Assembly: GCA_964020975.1 (NCBI GenBank)
Contig: OZ026625.1
Coordinates: forward strand, 14,044,917 to 14,108,916
Length of the DNA: 64,000 nt
Source: Hermodice carunculata
Taxonomy: Eukaryota > Annelida > Polychaeta > Eunicida > Amphinomidae
Direction of reading: 5' to 3'
Shown: piece by piece, positions 21,663 through 34,093 of the stretch
Layout: each line of letters opens with the position of its first letter
Position numbering within the stretch: position 1 is the first letter of the stretch
Notes under the pieces: model-generated
Told to the model about the DNA's origin: nothing
Databases searched by the model: none
What the model saw: only the letters and a program-made list of their open reading frames with translations
Translations under genes and position numbers: made by a program

Positions 21663-21791
21663 CAGTAGTATCTCCTTTGAAAGACCACCTGCCTTTTAAA
21701 ACCACATTTATCACGGCCCAAGTGCCATCTTTTCCGTGTTATTTGACCTTTGACCTGCCTGACAGTTAGCTATTTAAAGGTGGGACTACTG
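21663..21791. mobile_element. TA-flanked CAGTAGT MITE, 129 bp
   Basis: The ends CAGTAGT...CC and GG..ACTACTG are inverted and flanked by TA. The interior phrases 'aaagaccacc' and 'aaggtggga' match the element at 9736. Non-coding. Confidence 0.65.
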
Positions 21792-21793
21792 TA

Positions 21794-23976
21794 CTTGGAA
21801 GTGGACAGAAGAGCTTGAGGTGATTTTCACAAAAAGCCCCATAAACGTGCTTTGTTCTGCATATTGTCACATGAACTTACAAATACGGTATGCCCTGTAT
21901 TGCTCCAGATGCCTATAATCGAATCTGGTATATATAACAAAAAAGCCTGACAGGCAAAATGAAAATAAAAACAACCATGACTCAAAGGTACTCGGGTAAA
22001 GTGCCCTGATTTTAGAACCTGACCTTTACACTTTGTGTATCATAAAAATAAATAAACAGCAGGGTAGTTAGTACCTTCAGTTGTAGTTTAGGGGTTTAAT
22101 AAATTTCTGAAATATATTTATCTCACAACTTATTACGATTCTCGGCAGCATTCTGCCCTTAGTCACATGTGGGAGGTGACAGTCTGGATCCCAAAGAAGG
22201 TGCAAGGGCAGTGGAAATAGACAGAAAAGTAAACAATAAAACAAAACAAAAAAACTAATACTGCTGCATTCCCAACGTTTTGAGGGCCAGCCTTGTAAAA
22301 TATGAAAAAAAAAGTAAAAGATCAAAAAAGTCAATATTAACTATCTCAAATTTTATCCAAGAAGGTCGTGATTAATTTTATGTAGCCTTGCCTGTAGTGC
22401 CAGAGGTCTAAGTGTGGTATTCATATGATGGAGTGTAGTATAATTGTGCGACTTGTTGGCCTGTATGTATACATGCACAGCATCAGTCTTGTCATATGCT
22501 ACTGGGGTAAAACTGTTGCCACACTCGCAGTCAACACTTGTCCTCACAGCTCTTGTCACTTGACTCAAATCACACCTCTGTCACACATGAGTTCAGGCTC
22601 AGTTATGTACAATCTCGGCTTGATGTGTGACGATGAGGCCAGGAAGTCTGCTTCCATTTTTTGATGCCTGCTTTACATTGCAAATTTCATGGAGAACAAA
22701 CAATGATGTTATTTCTGTTGAACACTACAGGTGCTAAGAAAATGTTCATCATGAAAATTTAGAATATTTCCATGATTGTAGCATTTTGGGGGGTCATAAA
22801 AAGGAAAGGGGCACAAAAGGGGGCAAGGGCGCAAAAAGAGATAATACAGGAATAATTGTGGGTCAAAATTTGAAATGGGACAGGCTGTGCATAGGGGTAA
22901 ACATTATTATAGTTTGATCTCAAGTGAACCATTTATGTTATTCATTGACAATGTTATATAGGATACAGTTCTCGACTTGTCAAGCATCAAGTAAAATTTT
23001 AACCCATTCCACACGCAAAAGAAAATAGGCAAACCATAGGCAGCATGTGCTATTTAAGGTAATTCAAATTTTAAAAAGAAGTACTTTAAGTTGTGGTTCA
23101 TTGAGAAATTAAAATATAACACATCTGTAACTTTGGGTGTTTTCATCGTAATTTGATCACGTTTTTCCTTTTCTTTAACAAAGTATATTCTTTCTTTGAT
23201 GAAGACTACACATTTGAGGTCCCATAAAAATCAAATGTGAAGTTTCTGACTTTGATTTTCCAACAGGAAAAGACAAATTTACATTTATTGTGTTAAAGCA
23301 GTGCAACAAAGCTTTGCAACCATCAGCATAACCATCTACAGAATGCACCAATTTTGGTGCCTGGTTTTAAGCCACTCTTTCAAGAAACGAGGAACCCAAC
23401 GTTTGATGTTGATTCTAAATCAATCGTAACAAATTGCATCTCTTTCATCTGAAATTTGCCGTTAATTTTTCCTTTGCTTGAGCTGGAAGTAGATCATTTA
23501 TTTCGTGTTCTAGACCATGGAGTCTCACGTATGTATAAGATCAAATGCATCGTATGCCTGTTGAAAAAGGAGACAAGATGAATAATGCATATTGGGTTGT
23601 GGCCTTCAAACATTTTATAAGCGACTGGCAATTTTTGCATTTTTTTTTTTATCTCACATAATGTAAAAGTTCTGTTTTTAACAGTACGTTGGTGCAATAT
23701 ATGTTTGCAGTTAAACATTTTTGTTGCAGAAATGTTTGCTACTTGTTTTGGCTGTCTGCTTATCTACATTTAGTAGGAGTGATTGTGCAGCATTCAGATC
23801 TTGTGAGCTTGGAAATCTGTCTTCTTTTCTGCCTTATATTAAAAAAAAAAGAAAAAATAAGCAAATGCAGTTTTGTATGTTTTGGTGACAGTTTTGCCTT
23901 TATTGCATTCACATGACACTTATTGATACCCCATACAATTTGAGATGAAAAGACAACAGTTATATTTGAACATGTA
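21794..23976. other. Long intron stretch; repeats only
   Basis: No exon found. A 115-bp block at 22629-22743 ('gaggccaggaagtctgcttccat ... gaacactacaggtgctaagaaa') duplicates 20663-20777, the inside of the nearby CTCTGCTG-family element. It seems to be a broken piece of another copy. The rest is AT-rich. Confidence 0.5.
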
Positions 23977-24170
23977 CCATATTCATCTTGATAAAAGCAC
24001 AGTGCACTATAAACAATTTCATTCACAAAAGCTAAAAAAAATGTAGATCCTAAGTGTAATAATAAATTCTACCATTTGTTTGAAAACCATGGGATATTTT
24101 GGGGGTTCATCTTGGGGAAAAATGGGGGGAGCACTTATCAGGGAGTGTGCACTTATTTAGATGAATATGG
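23977..24170. mobile_element. CCATATTCATC MITE, 194 bp
   Basis: Inverted ends CCATATTCATCTTGATAAAA and the matching ATTTAGATGAATATGG are flanked by TA on both sides. The interior ('gtgcactataaacaatttcattcacaaaagctaaaaaaaatgtag') is a diverged copy of the 16695 element. Confidence 0.85.
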
Positions 24171-24172
24171 TA

Positions 24173-24975
24173 TACTTAAGGGCAAAAATAAACACAATTT
24201 GCCGTGTTTGCATATGGAAATCAAAGCACTGCTTATGTAGAATATTTTAGTTTCCTAGACATATCCTGGACTACATGCATGCTGTTTTACACAAGTGTAG
24301 ATAGACACTTTTCTAGTGATCCTGAAAAAAAAACAAAAAAACTTTTGCTGGATTGTGCACTATGATGTTAACTTGCAATTGCTGTGAATGAGATTAAAAA
24401 AAGAACAAGAAAATATTGTATAAAGCATTTTGGGTGATAGAAATGGTATTCAAAAAGTTGAAGGGAATATTTCGGGGGGGGGGGAGGGGCAGGGACAAAA
24501 GGGGTGTTGGGGAAAAAAAACGAAGTGTAGAGTAAGGAGTGTGGGGCACATTGTTGCTGTGAACAGATTACAAATACTGAGGAAGCGCACTGAAGAGCAC
24601 CACGCCACCAGAGTGAACACGTCCAGATTAAATGCACGAGAGGAAGGGTGAGATGTTGCCTTGTGGAGGAATAGATACCAAATCCAACCCACATAAAGCA
24701 TGGTTAGGTTCAGAATAGCGGTTGTTCTACCTGGGATTGGCACTTTTGGATTCCACCAGTTACCTGTCAGTCCCTTCCCACATGTGCATGATGCTCTATA
24801 ATGCCTAGCAAAACGCAAAAAGTGAAATTTATGTCAATAAAGTAGAGATTACAAAAAAAAAGAAAGAAAGAAAAAAAATATTAATTCTGGTATTTGAACT
24901 CCTCATAACCAAAAATGTTTTTGATCTTAGTGTGCTCTGCTGACAGATCATAAAGCACTGGATTTTCAAAGATTT
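24173..24975. other. Intron stretch; nothing recognised
   Basis: It contains an 11-base G-run (24474-24484) and A-rich runs near 24850-24880. Open frames on both strands around 24430-24818 have no splice or family support. Confidence 0.45.
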
Positions 24976-25205
24976 TAAATTTCACCTTTACCCCCACAAA
25001 AGCCTGTTTGTGGTCAAATGTTTGCTTACGGGTAAGTGTCTTCAGCTAATTTCAACAGTAATGGAAAACAGTTTGACTGAGAATTGTAGATGAGACCTAT
25101 CAAGATGCCCCAGGTCAACAGCTTTCCTTGGCATTGGTTGGGCACTCCATGCCAAGGAAAGCTGTTGACTCAGTCTTAATCTGGGAGGGGGGGGGGAAGG
25201 GTTAA
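24976..25205 (-). mobile_element. PiggyBac-like hairpin MITE, copy B
   Basis: The right edge reads GGGGGAAGGGTTAA, the reverse of a TTAACCCTTCCCC start. A central palindrome has arms CTTTCCTTGGCATTGG and CCATGCCAAGGAAAG inside the constant GTCAACAG/CTGTTGAC clamp (25113-25169). The flank 'cagtttgactgagaattgta' is shared with the copy at 63.6 kb and, reversed, with the one at 43.3 kb. The left edge is diverged. Confidence 0.65.
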
Positions 25206-25388
25206 GAAAATTATGATTTTTGTAATAACAATAAGTACACAGTCAGTACATTTGTACAATTGTCTTTCACATGGGGTGTACATTGAAGTATACATCACCC
25301 ATTTGGACAAAATTTTATTTTGAAAAAACAGGTATTAGTTTAGATTCAACATGACCGTTGATTTCACATTAAACATGGAGAAGAAATT

Positions 25389-25635
25389 TGATTCTTTCAG
25401 TACCAAATTTTGGACTGAGTCAACAGCTTTTTTCAGCACGCATTGAGTGCAATGCATGCAATGCATGCTGAGAAAAGCTGTTGACCTGGGATATTCTCTC
25501 TGGAACCACAGGCATGCTGGTACTTGAATAAAAGGTCTTTTTAGAAGGAATACGAATCTGGAATCCTTATGATAATTCAGACTGGTTTGATATAAGTAGA
25601 TTGACTTTAGTCGCGCTTGGCACAGAAAGAGTTAA
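25389..25635 (+). mobile_element. PiggyBac-like hairpin MITE, copy C
   Basis: The left end, ATTCTTTCAGTACCAAATTT, pairs with the right end, TTGGCACAGAAAGAGTTAA. A central palindrome contains TTTCAGCACGCATTGAG and the complementary GCATGCTGAGAAAA within the GTCAACAGC clamp. Overall it is very similar to copy A at 19205. Confidence 0.75.
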
Positions 25636-25876
25636 TCATAATGAAGAGTGAGTGAAGGTGAAGTGTTGTAGACTGCCCGGCCAGGGCAAGCAATGGGTTG
25701 GATCAGGTATGACCTCCCCTGTTCATCATCTGGGTGTGTTTGCATCAGTGTTCAGTTGTCACCGTATTGTTTCCAGGTTTAAGTACCATCAAGTTGGCAG
25801 ATCAGGTCCCACCTGGACAGGGTTGAGCAGTCTTTTGTTTGCATAAAAGTCTATTCTCTTTGGCAGCGTATGAGAT

Positions 25877-26803
25877 TTTCAGTTCTGCTGGCAAGACGTT
25901 GCAGGGCTTATACCATCACTTCTATCTGTCTGTCCATCTGTCCTTCCATCCAAAAGGTTATAAAAATCTAGGTCAAGTTTGTTATTAGTGGCGCTGTCTA
26001 CATCATCATGTAATAGACAGGCCAAATGTAAAATTGATGAGAATGCTGTTTTTCCAAGTTTTTTGTGAAACATCACAGAATTTGTAGGGATGTTGATCAG
26101 ACTAAAAGACAAAATAATGTTGAAATTTGGTGGTGCCACCTACAGTATAATGCAAGATAAGGACCAAAATGTGTTGAAAACACATTAAATTCAATTTATT
26201 AGAAAGAGAGTAAGGCGAATGATACCAAATGTATCACATGTAGAACTGTGGTATTGCTTTATACGGATGACCTTGACCTGTTTACTCAAGGTCATGGAGG
26301 GAATGCATTTCAGATTGATGGATTTGTTTGTTATGTTCACTACTTATCTTGTGTACACATATCCATGTACCATTATCGGAAAATCAAAGAGCAAAGGTCA
26401 GTGAAGTCATTGTGGCACCCCTGGTGGTATTAATGGGAACTTACATCTTGGGTATTAAAAACACATTAAATTCATTATTTGATGATGAATTAAAATGGAA
26501 CTAAAAATTTACACAAAGTATGTATGAGGCCAGTTGTCAAATTTTATGAAAAAAATTTTGGTCACCTTGACCCATTTTTCAAGGCAACTTAGTAAAGGAC
26601 CCAAAAGTCCTTGTGTTGACAAAGAATAAGGCTGACAATACTTAATGTGTCACTAATGTATATCCTGTGGAAGTTTGATATTACATACCATGGATGGCCT
26701 TGAACTACTTTTTAAAGGTCACACAGGGATTGCATTTCATTTAATTTTTGTGATGGCCCTCTTATTATATGTCAGCAGAGCATCAGGCCTTTGGGCCTCT
26801 TGT
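25877..26803 (+). mobile_element. CTCTGCTG-family repeat, both ends present (927 bp)
   Basis: The head is cagttctgctggcaagacgt tgcagggctta and the tail cagcagagcatcaggcctttgggcctcttgttt. Inside lie the typical repeats 'taccaaatgtatcacatgtagaa' and 'atggatgaccttgacctgtttactcaaggtcatggaggg', each present twice with variation (tandem half-units of about 430 bp). Confidence 0.75.
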
Positions 26804-29258
26804 TTGATCTCATGGTAGAAATGTTCACATTTATAAAGATTAAAGAAGGAAACAGGTTTTGATGGTGGATTATTTTCCAAAATTGGCCAAACTTTCGAGT
26901 TCTGCTGAAAAGCCCCAAAAGTGTGGCAGAAAAACGAGGAATTTCTGCTAAATGGGGAGAAACTTAATAAAACTGTGCATGTAATTGTACACCCTTACAC
27001 CCGAAAAGAAGGGAAAAAAGTATAAGACAAAATCTATAAGACTGTACACAAGATTTTTTTGTTGAGCAGGATCTGCATGTGGTTAGTTTGTACATGTACA
27101 TGAATAACACAGAATTAAGGCAACAGGCCGTTAATTTATATATGGCCACCTTACCTGCCGAACTGCAGTGACTGTCAGTGTGTGAAAAGCACAGAGCTGA
27201 ATTGATTGACGTATGCACATATGGGTCATACATGTATGTTGAGTCTGAGCATCATAATTGTAATGGTTACATGCAGTGACTGTGTTTGTGCTGTGTCAAA
27301 GTGGACTGGTACATGGTTAACGTACAGTGTGTTAACAGCTGCAGCATATACGACTGTCAGGCACTGAAAGACTATCCCGTCACAGCTTAACCAACCCTGT
27401 ACCAAGCATTACAAGACACTTCTCACAGGGTTACTTGTGACCCTTTTTTTTGAGATTATTGAGGCCCAAACCATAGTGCTGCTGCTGTTAATCTATTCTC
27501 TTACCTTCTCTTACCTGAGTGTCCCACATTTTGTAAACTGCACTACTTTCTAAACACCACTGACAGACCCTATTTAGAACTCCAGAGGGCAGCACTTGAT
27601 GGTGTTATATTCTTGCATATGATTTGCTTATTTGCATAACAATGAATTCCTTCAAAGGTTTTATTATGTGAAAGGCAAAGAATTATGCAAATGAACAAAC
27701 TCAAAGTACTCCGGTCTGGCATCCTAAATTCCACTATCGAGAACAAGTCGCAGTGATGCAGCGTCCACATGAGAAAGGAAATGTCTTGGGATGTCTCGTT
27801 ACTTACAAGGTCTTTTTATGTAACATTTGTGTTGGCCTTGTGCAATTAGAATTGTTCATTGAAAAGACCGTGTGATCAGTAGCTGAGCTGACTTGGCAAT
27901 CAGCAAAACTTAAAGGATGGGCCATTATCTGTCATCAAGTCATTTCCTCCATCAAGTTGTTATGCATTCCATCTTTTCCGATTCAGTTTTTGGAGTAATG
28001 TTTGGTATACTGCAAATTGCTTTAATTTCGCTGTATTCTTATTTGCGCTGACTCAAACTTAACCTCGTAGAGGATAAGTGTCATGTACAATGCCAGTCCC
28101 ACCTGAAGTACTTATGATGCTGCACATAGGTAAACTTGACCTACAGGTAATTTCCAAGGTCATTGGGTCACGTCAGTAAATTTTTCAGTTTGATGACAAC
28201 TTGAGAAGTATTATTTCTAGCAGCAACTATCAGTCTGCATGCTGGGTCAAACATGCACAGGACTGTCATGTTTTTTTTTTCTTTTATTCTTTTTTTTTTT
28301 GACAAGTTGTAGCTCTGCATGTTCTGGTTAATGTGTCCAAGGGATTCTCCCAACTTTAACCAACTGATCCCCAAATGCCATAAGTTAAGGACCCACATGC
28401 AAATGACTCTTGTTTCACCCCCATGGCATTACTGGCCGGTGGCCGAGGGAGTATGGTTGTCGTCACGTCTGCGCTTGTGTCTGTTCGTCCATCACCCATG
28501 CGGATGCAATAACTTTTAAACAAATGGCATAAGCCAAGGGGCAAGGGGTAGAGGGCAGCACTGGTCAAAAAAAGAGATCACCTGATCTATTCTTACCAAT
28601 ACTGGGGTCACAGTAGGTCATGTGACACCTCTTGTCCAGTGCTATAGTCTGCTACTTCCTGTCCCTGGACATATGCTATTGAGCTACTATCATTAAATTT
28701 ACAGTGTAGAAGCATCTCATTAGACACTTGGCTGAGTTCAGCATTCAGTGACCTATTTCAAGGTCACCAGGGGTCATCATATTTTTACCATCACAGACAC
28801 GATAGCTTTTGAACAAATTGACCTACTGTCTTGAAACTTGTACTTTAGAGGCATCTCATTTGAAATATGGCTGAGTTTGACCTTCAGCGACCTTGACCTA
28901 TTTTCAAGGTCACCAAGGGAACATCGTATTTGACCACGGCTGAGAGGGTGTTACGGTTGTTCTGGCCGTTATATTTTACTGAAGCATGGGGTCAAATTGG
29001 TTAATATGTCTCCTGGGTAGTCCCATGCATACATGTACAATGTAAAAGTCTAACCATGATATATAAGGCATGTTGTTTCTGCTTCTGGTTTGTCCCAAAA
29101 ATTTCCTTTCGAAATATAATTCCACGACAATATACTGCAGCCTGTTCACTGTTCACCCCTCTTTGCTGAGACTCCTATCTTTAATGCTGTCTCTGAGTCA
29201 ATCATTAGTGATTTTCTTGCATGTCGTGAATATTGTGGATGATTGGCATGTGTTGCAG
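26804..29258. other. Intron stretch with old dispersed repeats
   Basis: A fragment of the CTGTAAATTGC MITE lies at about 28013-28055. From about 28430 to 28985 there is a repeat containing 'ccgagggagtatggttgtcg' and two near-copies of 'tttcaaggtcaccaggg'. No exon was found until the acceptor tggcatgtgttgcag at 29258. Confidence 0.5.
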
Positions 29259-29381
29259 GAATTTCAGTGGGCCACAGCGCCACCTTGTGGACGTGAATCC
29301 AAATGTGAAACCCACAGCCAATCACAGTAACCATTCACCACAGGCTCCCACCATATACTTTGATGAGCCCTCTGATATAAG
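29259..29381 (+). CDS. UNC80: UNC80 exon 13 of window
   Basis: The acceptor is gcatgtgttgcag and the donor gtgtgt (modest); 123 nt. Its first base completes Arg from exon 12, and it ends in phase 2. It reads NFSGPQRHLVDVNPNVKPTA, then NHSNHSPQAPTIYFDEPSDI. The low-complexity, His/Asn/Pro-rich composition suits the variable linker that follows EVL.R in vertebrate UNC80. Confidence 0.9.
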
Positions 29382-30583
29382 GTGTGTATGGTCACCCTAG
29401 AAACCAGGCAAGCTTGTCTTCATACAAACAAGTCTTGCACTGTATTCAGTTCTATTAATGGCTGGCAATGTTGAGAATGGAGCAAATCTGTTTAAGGTAA
29501 ATAAAGAGCCTCCTGTTGACTGATGTCATCCTGCCCACCAGCCAGAGTTTCTGGAGTCTGTATCTCAGAGAAAGTGAAAACATCTTTGACGATAGCTTGG
29601 CGCATCCATGAAATTTGATTTGGCAAGGTACAATGGAAAGTTTCGATATCCAAACCCATTGCATAACTAAATTCTCTTGTTTTTTTTGTTTTGTTTTTTT
29701 ATTCTGTTCTGCACATGTATTTCTTTTACGGTATTTGCATCCCATCAGCCAGGACTGTTACACCCTACTATACATGTATAAGGTGTGTACATCCTGACCA
29801 TGTCTGGTGAGTTTCAACTGAAATGAGGCCGGCAAGGCACATCTGAAAATATAATGTGCGCAGGCTGCTGGCCTTCATGTTTTCTCCGCTATATTTTCTA
29901 CCGTAACAAAATTCTTGCAAGCATACTTATCTTTAGAATCGAAAAGTACATACGTCCATAAAATTTTAATCAAGGAAGGTGCTCCAAAATCAACTAAGAA
30001 ATAGAACCCCCACTCTCAGAATTATTTTCACAAACATAATTATGTTTGTTTATAAGTAACGTACACAATGCAGTGTATTGATGTGTATTGGCAATTGCAT
30101 GTGTGTGGATGGGAAACATTGCATGCCACTTATGAACCATGATGTGCATGATATCTCCCTGGTGATATCTTGTTCCGTAAAGACCATGATCAGATGGGAT
30201 AATGTGTGATGTATGTCTGTAATAATACTTTGTAATATAATGGGATAAATGATTGAGTGTAATATCTAATAAAGCTAATTCAATAACAATAACACATGCT
30301 AAATGCAATATGGCATGTAAATTTTATCCCAGACTCTGTAATATTTATGCTTATGTATAATTACTATGAAAATGATTTTGCTTGACAAATATTTTTAATT
30401 TACTATCAGCAGAGCTTTGCATAACAATCAATTTTATTTTGTTTTCAGGTAAAAAGTACCAAGTTTATTCATTAATTCTTTGTGTACCGAAATAAAAAAA
30501 AAAAGTTTGTGTAATTTGTCATTGTTGGTACTTGTATTTAAAGCACTCGGTGCTTCTGAGTATCTGTTTGTATTTGTGCAAAG
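29382..30583. other. Intron; nothing recognised
   Basis: T-rich run near 29680-29700; otherwise unremarkable AT-rich sequence. Confidence 0.5.
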
Positions 30584-30794
30584 ATTCATGGAGGAGGGCA
30601 GGAGAAGACATCACCAGACGACGGACGATGACGCCGAGGCCTACCTGAAAGAGTTCCGCCAGCCCCGACACTCTCTGCTGTGTGTGGTGGCAGAGTTCTA
30701 TCACCAGAGCTTTGGGCGTGTCAAGGAATTGCGGCGATTGCTGTCAGACCCCACACTCAGGACTCCAGAAATGCTGGATCTGAAAGCACATAAT
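30584..30794 (+). CDS. UNC80: UNC80 exon 14 of window
   Basis: The acceptor is gtatttgtgcaaag and the donor gtgaga; 211 nt, completing Arg (AG+A) and ending in phase 0. It reads FMEEGRRRHHQTTDDDAEAY, LKEFRQPRHSLLCVVAEFYH, QSFGRVKELRRLLSDPTLRT, then PEMLDLKAHN. It corresponds to vertebrate FRRPRESLL...EFY...LKIL...ALELLDVKSH (recalled). The first 25 residues form a charged linker. Confidence 0.97.
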
Positions 30795-31718
30795 GTGAGA
30801 CCTTGTACCTTGTCTCCTCAGTCAGAGGTCAATCCAAGCTTTTGGGGAAGTCTTTATTTTTTTTATTTTATTTTTTTTTGGGGGGGGGGGTTAAATTGGG
30901 AAAAATTGCTGTTTAATACTGGATTGAGAAAAAAATTTATATCAATATGGATCAGTTGGGGTTTGATTAGGAGTATGTCTGGCTGATGGACAGGGCCCAA
31001 ATAGGAAAGTTGACCATTAGCAACAATATACGTATAACATATAACCCTGGATATACTCATTGTGGACTAAAATAGTGCATTCCAGTTGGATTCTATTTTA
31101 CCTTAACCTGTTATAATGGACTGGCTGTTTTTGGAGCTGAAGTCATAACACTTCAGCTTTACAGCCAGACTAAATTGTAGAAATTTGCAGTTTCTACACA
31201 CAAGGGTTTTTAAAGTTGTTAAGTTGCAAATTACAAGTGAAAGTAATAGTAATACAGAGCCCTTACCTGCATGACTGAAATGGCTTTTACAGTATGGGCA
31301 CAAAAACTTCTGTATGTTTCTCACCTCTATTTCCCCAGTAAATCTGTCTTAATGTAATATTATCACAGGAGAGGTTCCAAGTAATATTCTCCCTATTCAG
31401 GAGATTGTGCGGACGATGTGTGCCCCCCTCGTCCCTACACAAGACATATTTGCAACTATACAGTTAAAATGGTGCATTCTGGTGGTTTAAAATTCCAAAA
31501 ATCAGCTGTAAAAAAAGTGAGTAGGAAAATGCATTTTAAATGCTGTTAACCACAGTTAGCAGTAAGTGCACAAAACACCATCACAAAAGAAACAATTTAT
31601 GCAAAATGTCAAGTCTTTTTTAATGCAACTTGTCCTTTACTATAGGGTCATAAGAATTTTCACACCCTGTCACTAGAATTTGAAGATAAAAGTTCATCCT
31701 TTTTTTTTTTTTTGGCAG
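30795..31718. other. Intron; nothing recognised
   Basis: It contains a T-run plus an 11-base G-run at 30880-30890. It ends in a long T-tract and ggcag acceptor. Confidence 0.5.
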
Positions 31719-31798
31719 CGTTTGGCAGATGTTGCTCACACGTTACTGAAGGTGGCACCGTATGATCCGCCTACCATGAGATGCGGGGGCCTGCAAAG
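31719..31798 (+). CDS. UNC80: UNC80 exon 15 of window
   Basis: The acceptor is tttttttttggcag and the donor gtgaga; 80 nt, phase 0 in and phase 2 out. It reads RLADVAHTLLKVAPYDPPTM, then RCGGLQ. Vertebrate UNC80 has RLAEIAHSLLKLAPYDT..M...GLQR here (recalled). Confidence 0.97.
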
Positions 31799-32608
31799 GT
31801 GAGAGAGACCTTTTACTGTTCAGTTACAGAGGATGACTTAGACATTTCTGTGCATGTCATTAGCCATTTCTAACCATTTGCAAGGTTGCTAACTTCACAA
31901 CTATCTTTATGCAAGCTGCTGATTTGAGACTTACATGTACATCTAATATGGCAAAAATTTAAAGTACACTGGATTCTTAGAATGAAGAAAATCTCAGACA
32001 AAAAATTATGTTTTCTGTTTTGATCATATTTGGGCAATCCCACTTACTGATGTTGAAAATAAAAAAGCACAAGTTTTGATTGCCTGGATTTCTAAACTTC
32101 TTGATTTGTGATTGAACAGATTCAGAAATCTACGAAATATACACATACATATATTGAACACTATAATCAAATACGCATAGACATAATAATGAAATGAATC
32201 AAAGACAAACTGACCAGCCACGCATGACCAAATCAGTCATGTGGACTGGTACCTAACATAATGTGAATTTTATCAATAATTAGGAAATCCTTTATGCAAT
32301 CCCGCTTACATAATATTACCAAGCACTGTGCATTGAGTTGTTTGACTTATATCAAACCTCAATATTTGAATTACTAGCATATGAATCAAAGCAAGATTAA
32401 TTCACTGTGAACTACCATTAAGATCTTAGGTTGTCAGTTGACACCCCCATATATGATATAATAAGTTAAGGTGTTTGTACGTTTCCAAGCTTACTCCAAC
32501 ATGTGCATGTCTGATCAATATTGTTGGCTGCAAACCATCAAGTCTGTCAGCATGAGCTTATCAGTTGCACTGACTGATGTGTCAGGGAGAGTTAAGTCAA
32601 GAGGGACA
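31799..32608. other. Intron; nothing recognised
   Basis: AT-rich with no repeat ends recognised. Confidence 0.45.
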
Positions 32609-32610
32609 TA

Positions 32611-32907
32611 CTGTATTCATCCTAATAGTAGCACATGCCCTAATAGAAGCACGTGCCCCCACTTTCAATTCAAGTGGTCTTGATTCAAAATCAAGATTTT
32701 TTCCTGTAATTTAGCAAAGATGATACTTCCAAATGAAAAATTAAATGTCACTGCAGTATATTAATGTTTATTTAACACCTTAATGAACTGTACAGCCTTC
32801 AAAACCTTCAATCAAGAAAAGTACTTATTCCATAGTCCCGTGATAACACTGCAAGATCTGGCAAATCTTTGTATTGGCAGAGTGTGCTACTATTTGGATG
32901 AATATGG
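32611..32907. mobile_element. CTGTATTCATC MITE, 297 bp
   Basis: The inverted ends CTGTATTCATCCTAATAGTA and TACTATTTGGATGAATATGG are flanked by TA. It is longer than its relatives at 16695 and 23977, and the interior is not alignable by eye beyond the first 40 bases. Confidence 0.75.
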
Positions 32908-33697
32908 TATCTGGACTTCAAAACTCTGGAGACAAATTTGAAATACATTGAAAACTTGTGTAAGTTTTCAGTGTATTTCCAATTAAAACACCATCTGGTC
33001 TCCTAAAAAGGTATCAGACAAATTAGTCAAATACCAAAACTAGAAAAGAAAATTTGCCTTAAAGCAAATCTATCTGTATGCCTACAAAGGAAAGTTGTTG
33101 CCTTGTACTTTCAAATTGAAATTGGAAAAGCTATATGAGAGAAAACATGAAATTTCAGAAAAAGAACTGTAGCAAAATAAGGCTCTTGGCATAAAAGAAA
33201 TCTGCTGATAAAGGAAATGCCAGAAAGAAAGAAGAATTCTGGATAAAACAATGTCAGGTGTCAGCAAATCAAACAAGATTTGCTCATGTAATGAGAAACT
33301 CGAGCTAGCTCCAGAACTGTACACTTTATGTTGCAACTTTGATTCATTTATGGTTCACTGTTGACGCTACCACCGCGACTGATGACAAAATGGTCATCTC
33401 ATGGTAGCATAAAAGTCCTATGTATGGCATGAGTGTAAACAACAAATCCTTGTGATGTACATCTACATGTACATGTGATTGACTGCTGCTGACAGATCAA
33501 GGCCTGTTGTCTGTCTGGTCTATCACATAGATGTACCAGTCTGCTCTTGTGGCTCCTAATTTGCATTATTTCCACTTCACTGACACAGCCACACACCATT
33601 CAGAGGCGTAGTGTCAAATGGACATGTAAAATGTTTGCCCCACTCATTGTGTGACTTGACAATAATACCCATTGATAATAAATTTGATGCACTCCAG

Positions 33698-33821
33698 ATA
33701 CATGACGGAGATCCTGCCTATCACGGACTGGTCCCAGGAAGCTGTGAGGCCTGCCCTCAATCTCATCCTACGACGACTGGAGAGACTCTTCAGCAAAATC
33801 TACAAAAAGGCTGCTCTGAGG
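33698..33821 (+). CDS. UNC80: UNC80 exon 16 of window
   Basis: The acceptor is tgcactccag and the donor gtaagt; 124 nt, completing Arg and ending in phase 0. It reads YMTEILPITDWSQEAVRPAL, then NLILRRLERLFSKIYKKAAL and R. The PITDW..EAVRPAL.LIL.RL.R.F.KI block is among the best-conserved parts of UNC80 that I remember. Confidence 0.98.
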
Positions 33822-33921
33822 GTAAGTACTGTGTCTAGAGGGCACAGAGTTGATACAATGGAGTGATTTTAACGAAAAGAATTTCGTGGAATTTTGGGGG
33901 GAAAGGGGGTGAATTTTTGTG

Positions 33922-33923
<2 letters not shown>

Positions 33924-33960
<37 letters not shown>
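33924..33960. repeat. 37-base poly-T tract
   Basis: An uninterrupted T-run after a G-rich stretch, about 100 bp into the intron. Length is uncertain in any such run. Confidence 0.9.
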
Positions 33961-33961
<1 letters not shown>

Positions 33962-34093
33962 TAGGGGTGTAGAATTGAATAGAGTGTCTGACGTACAAAA
34001 TGTACATTACATATGTTGTTGCAGGCAAATACTTTATCATCTCCCAGAGTCTAGTGTCCTGCGGCACTGCCATTTTATCAATACCAGACATGC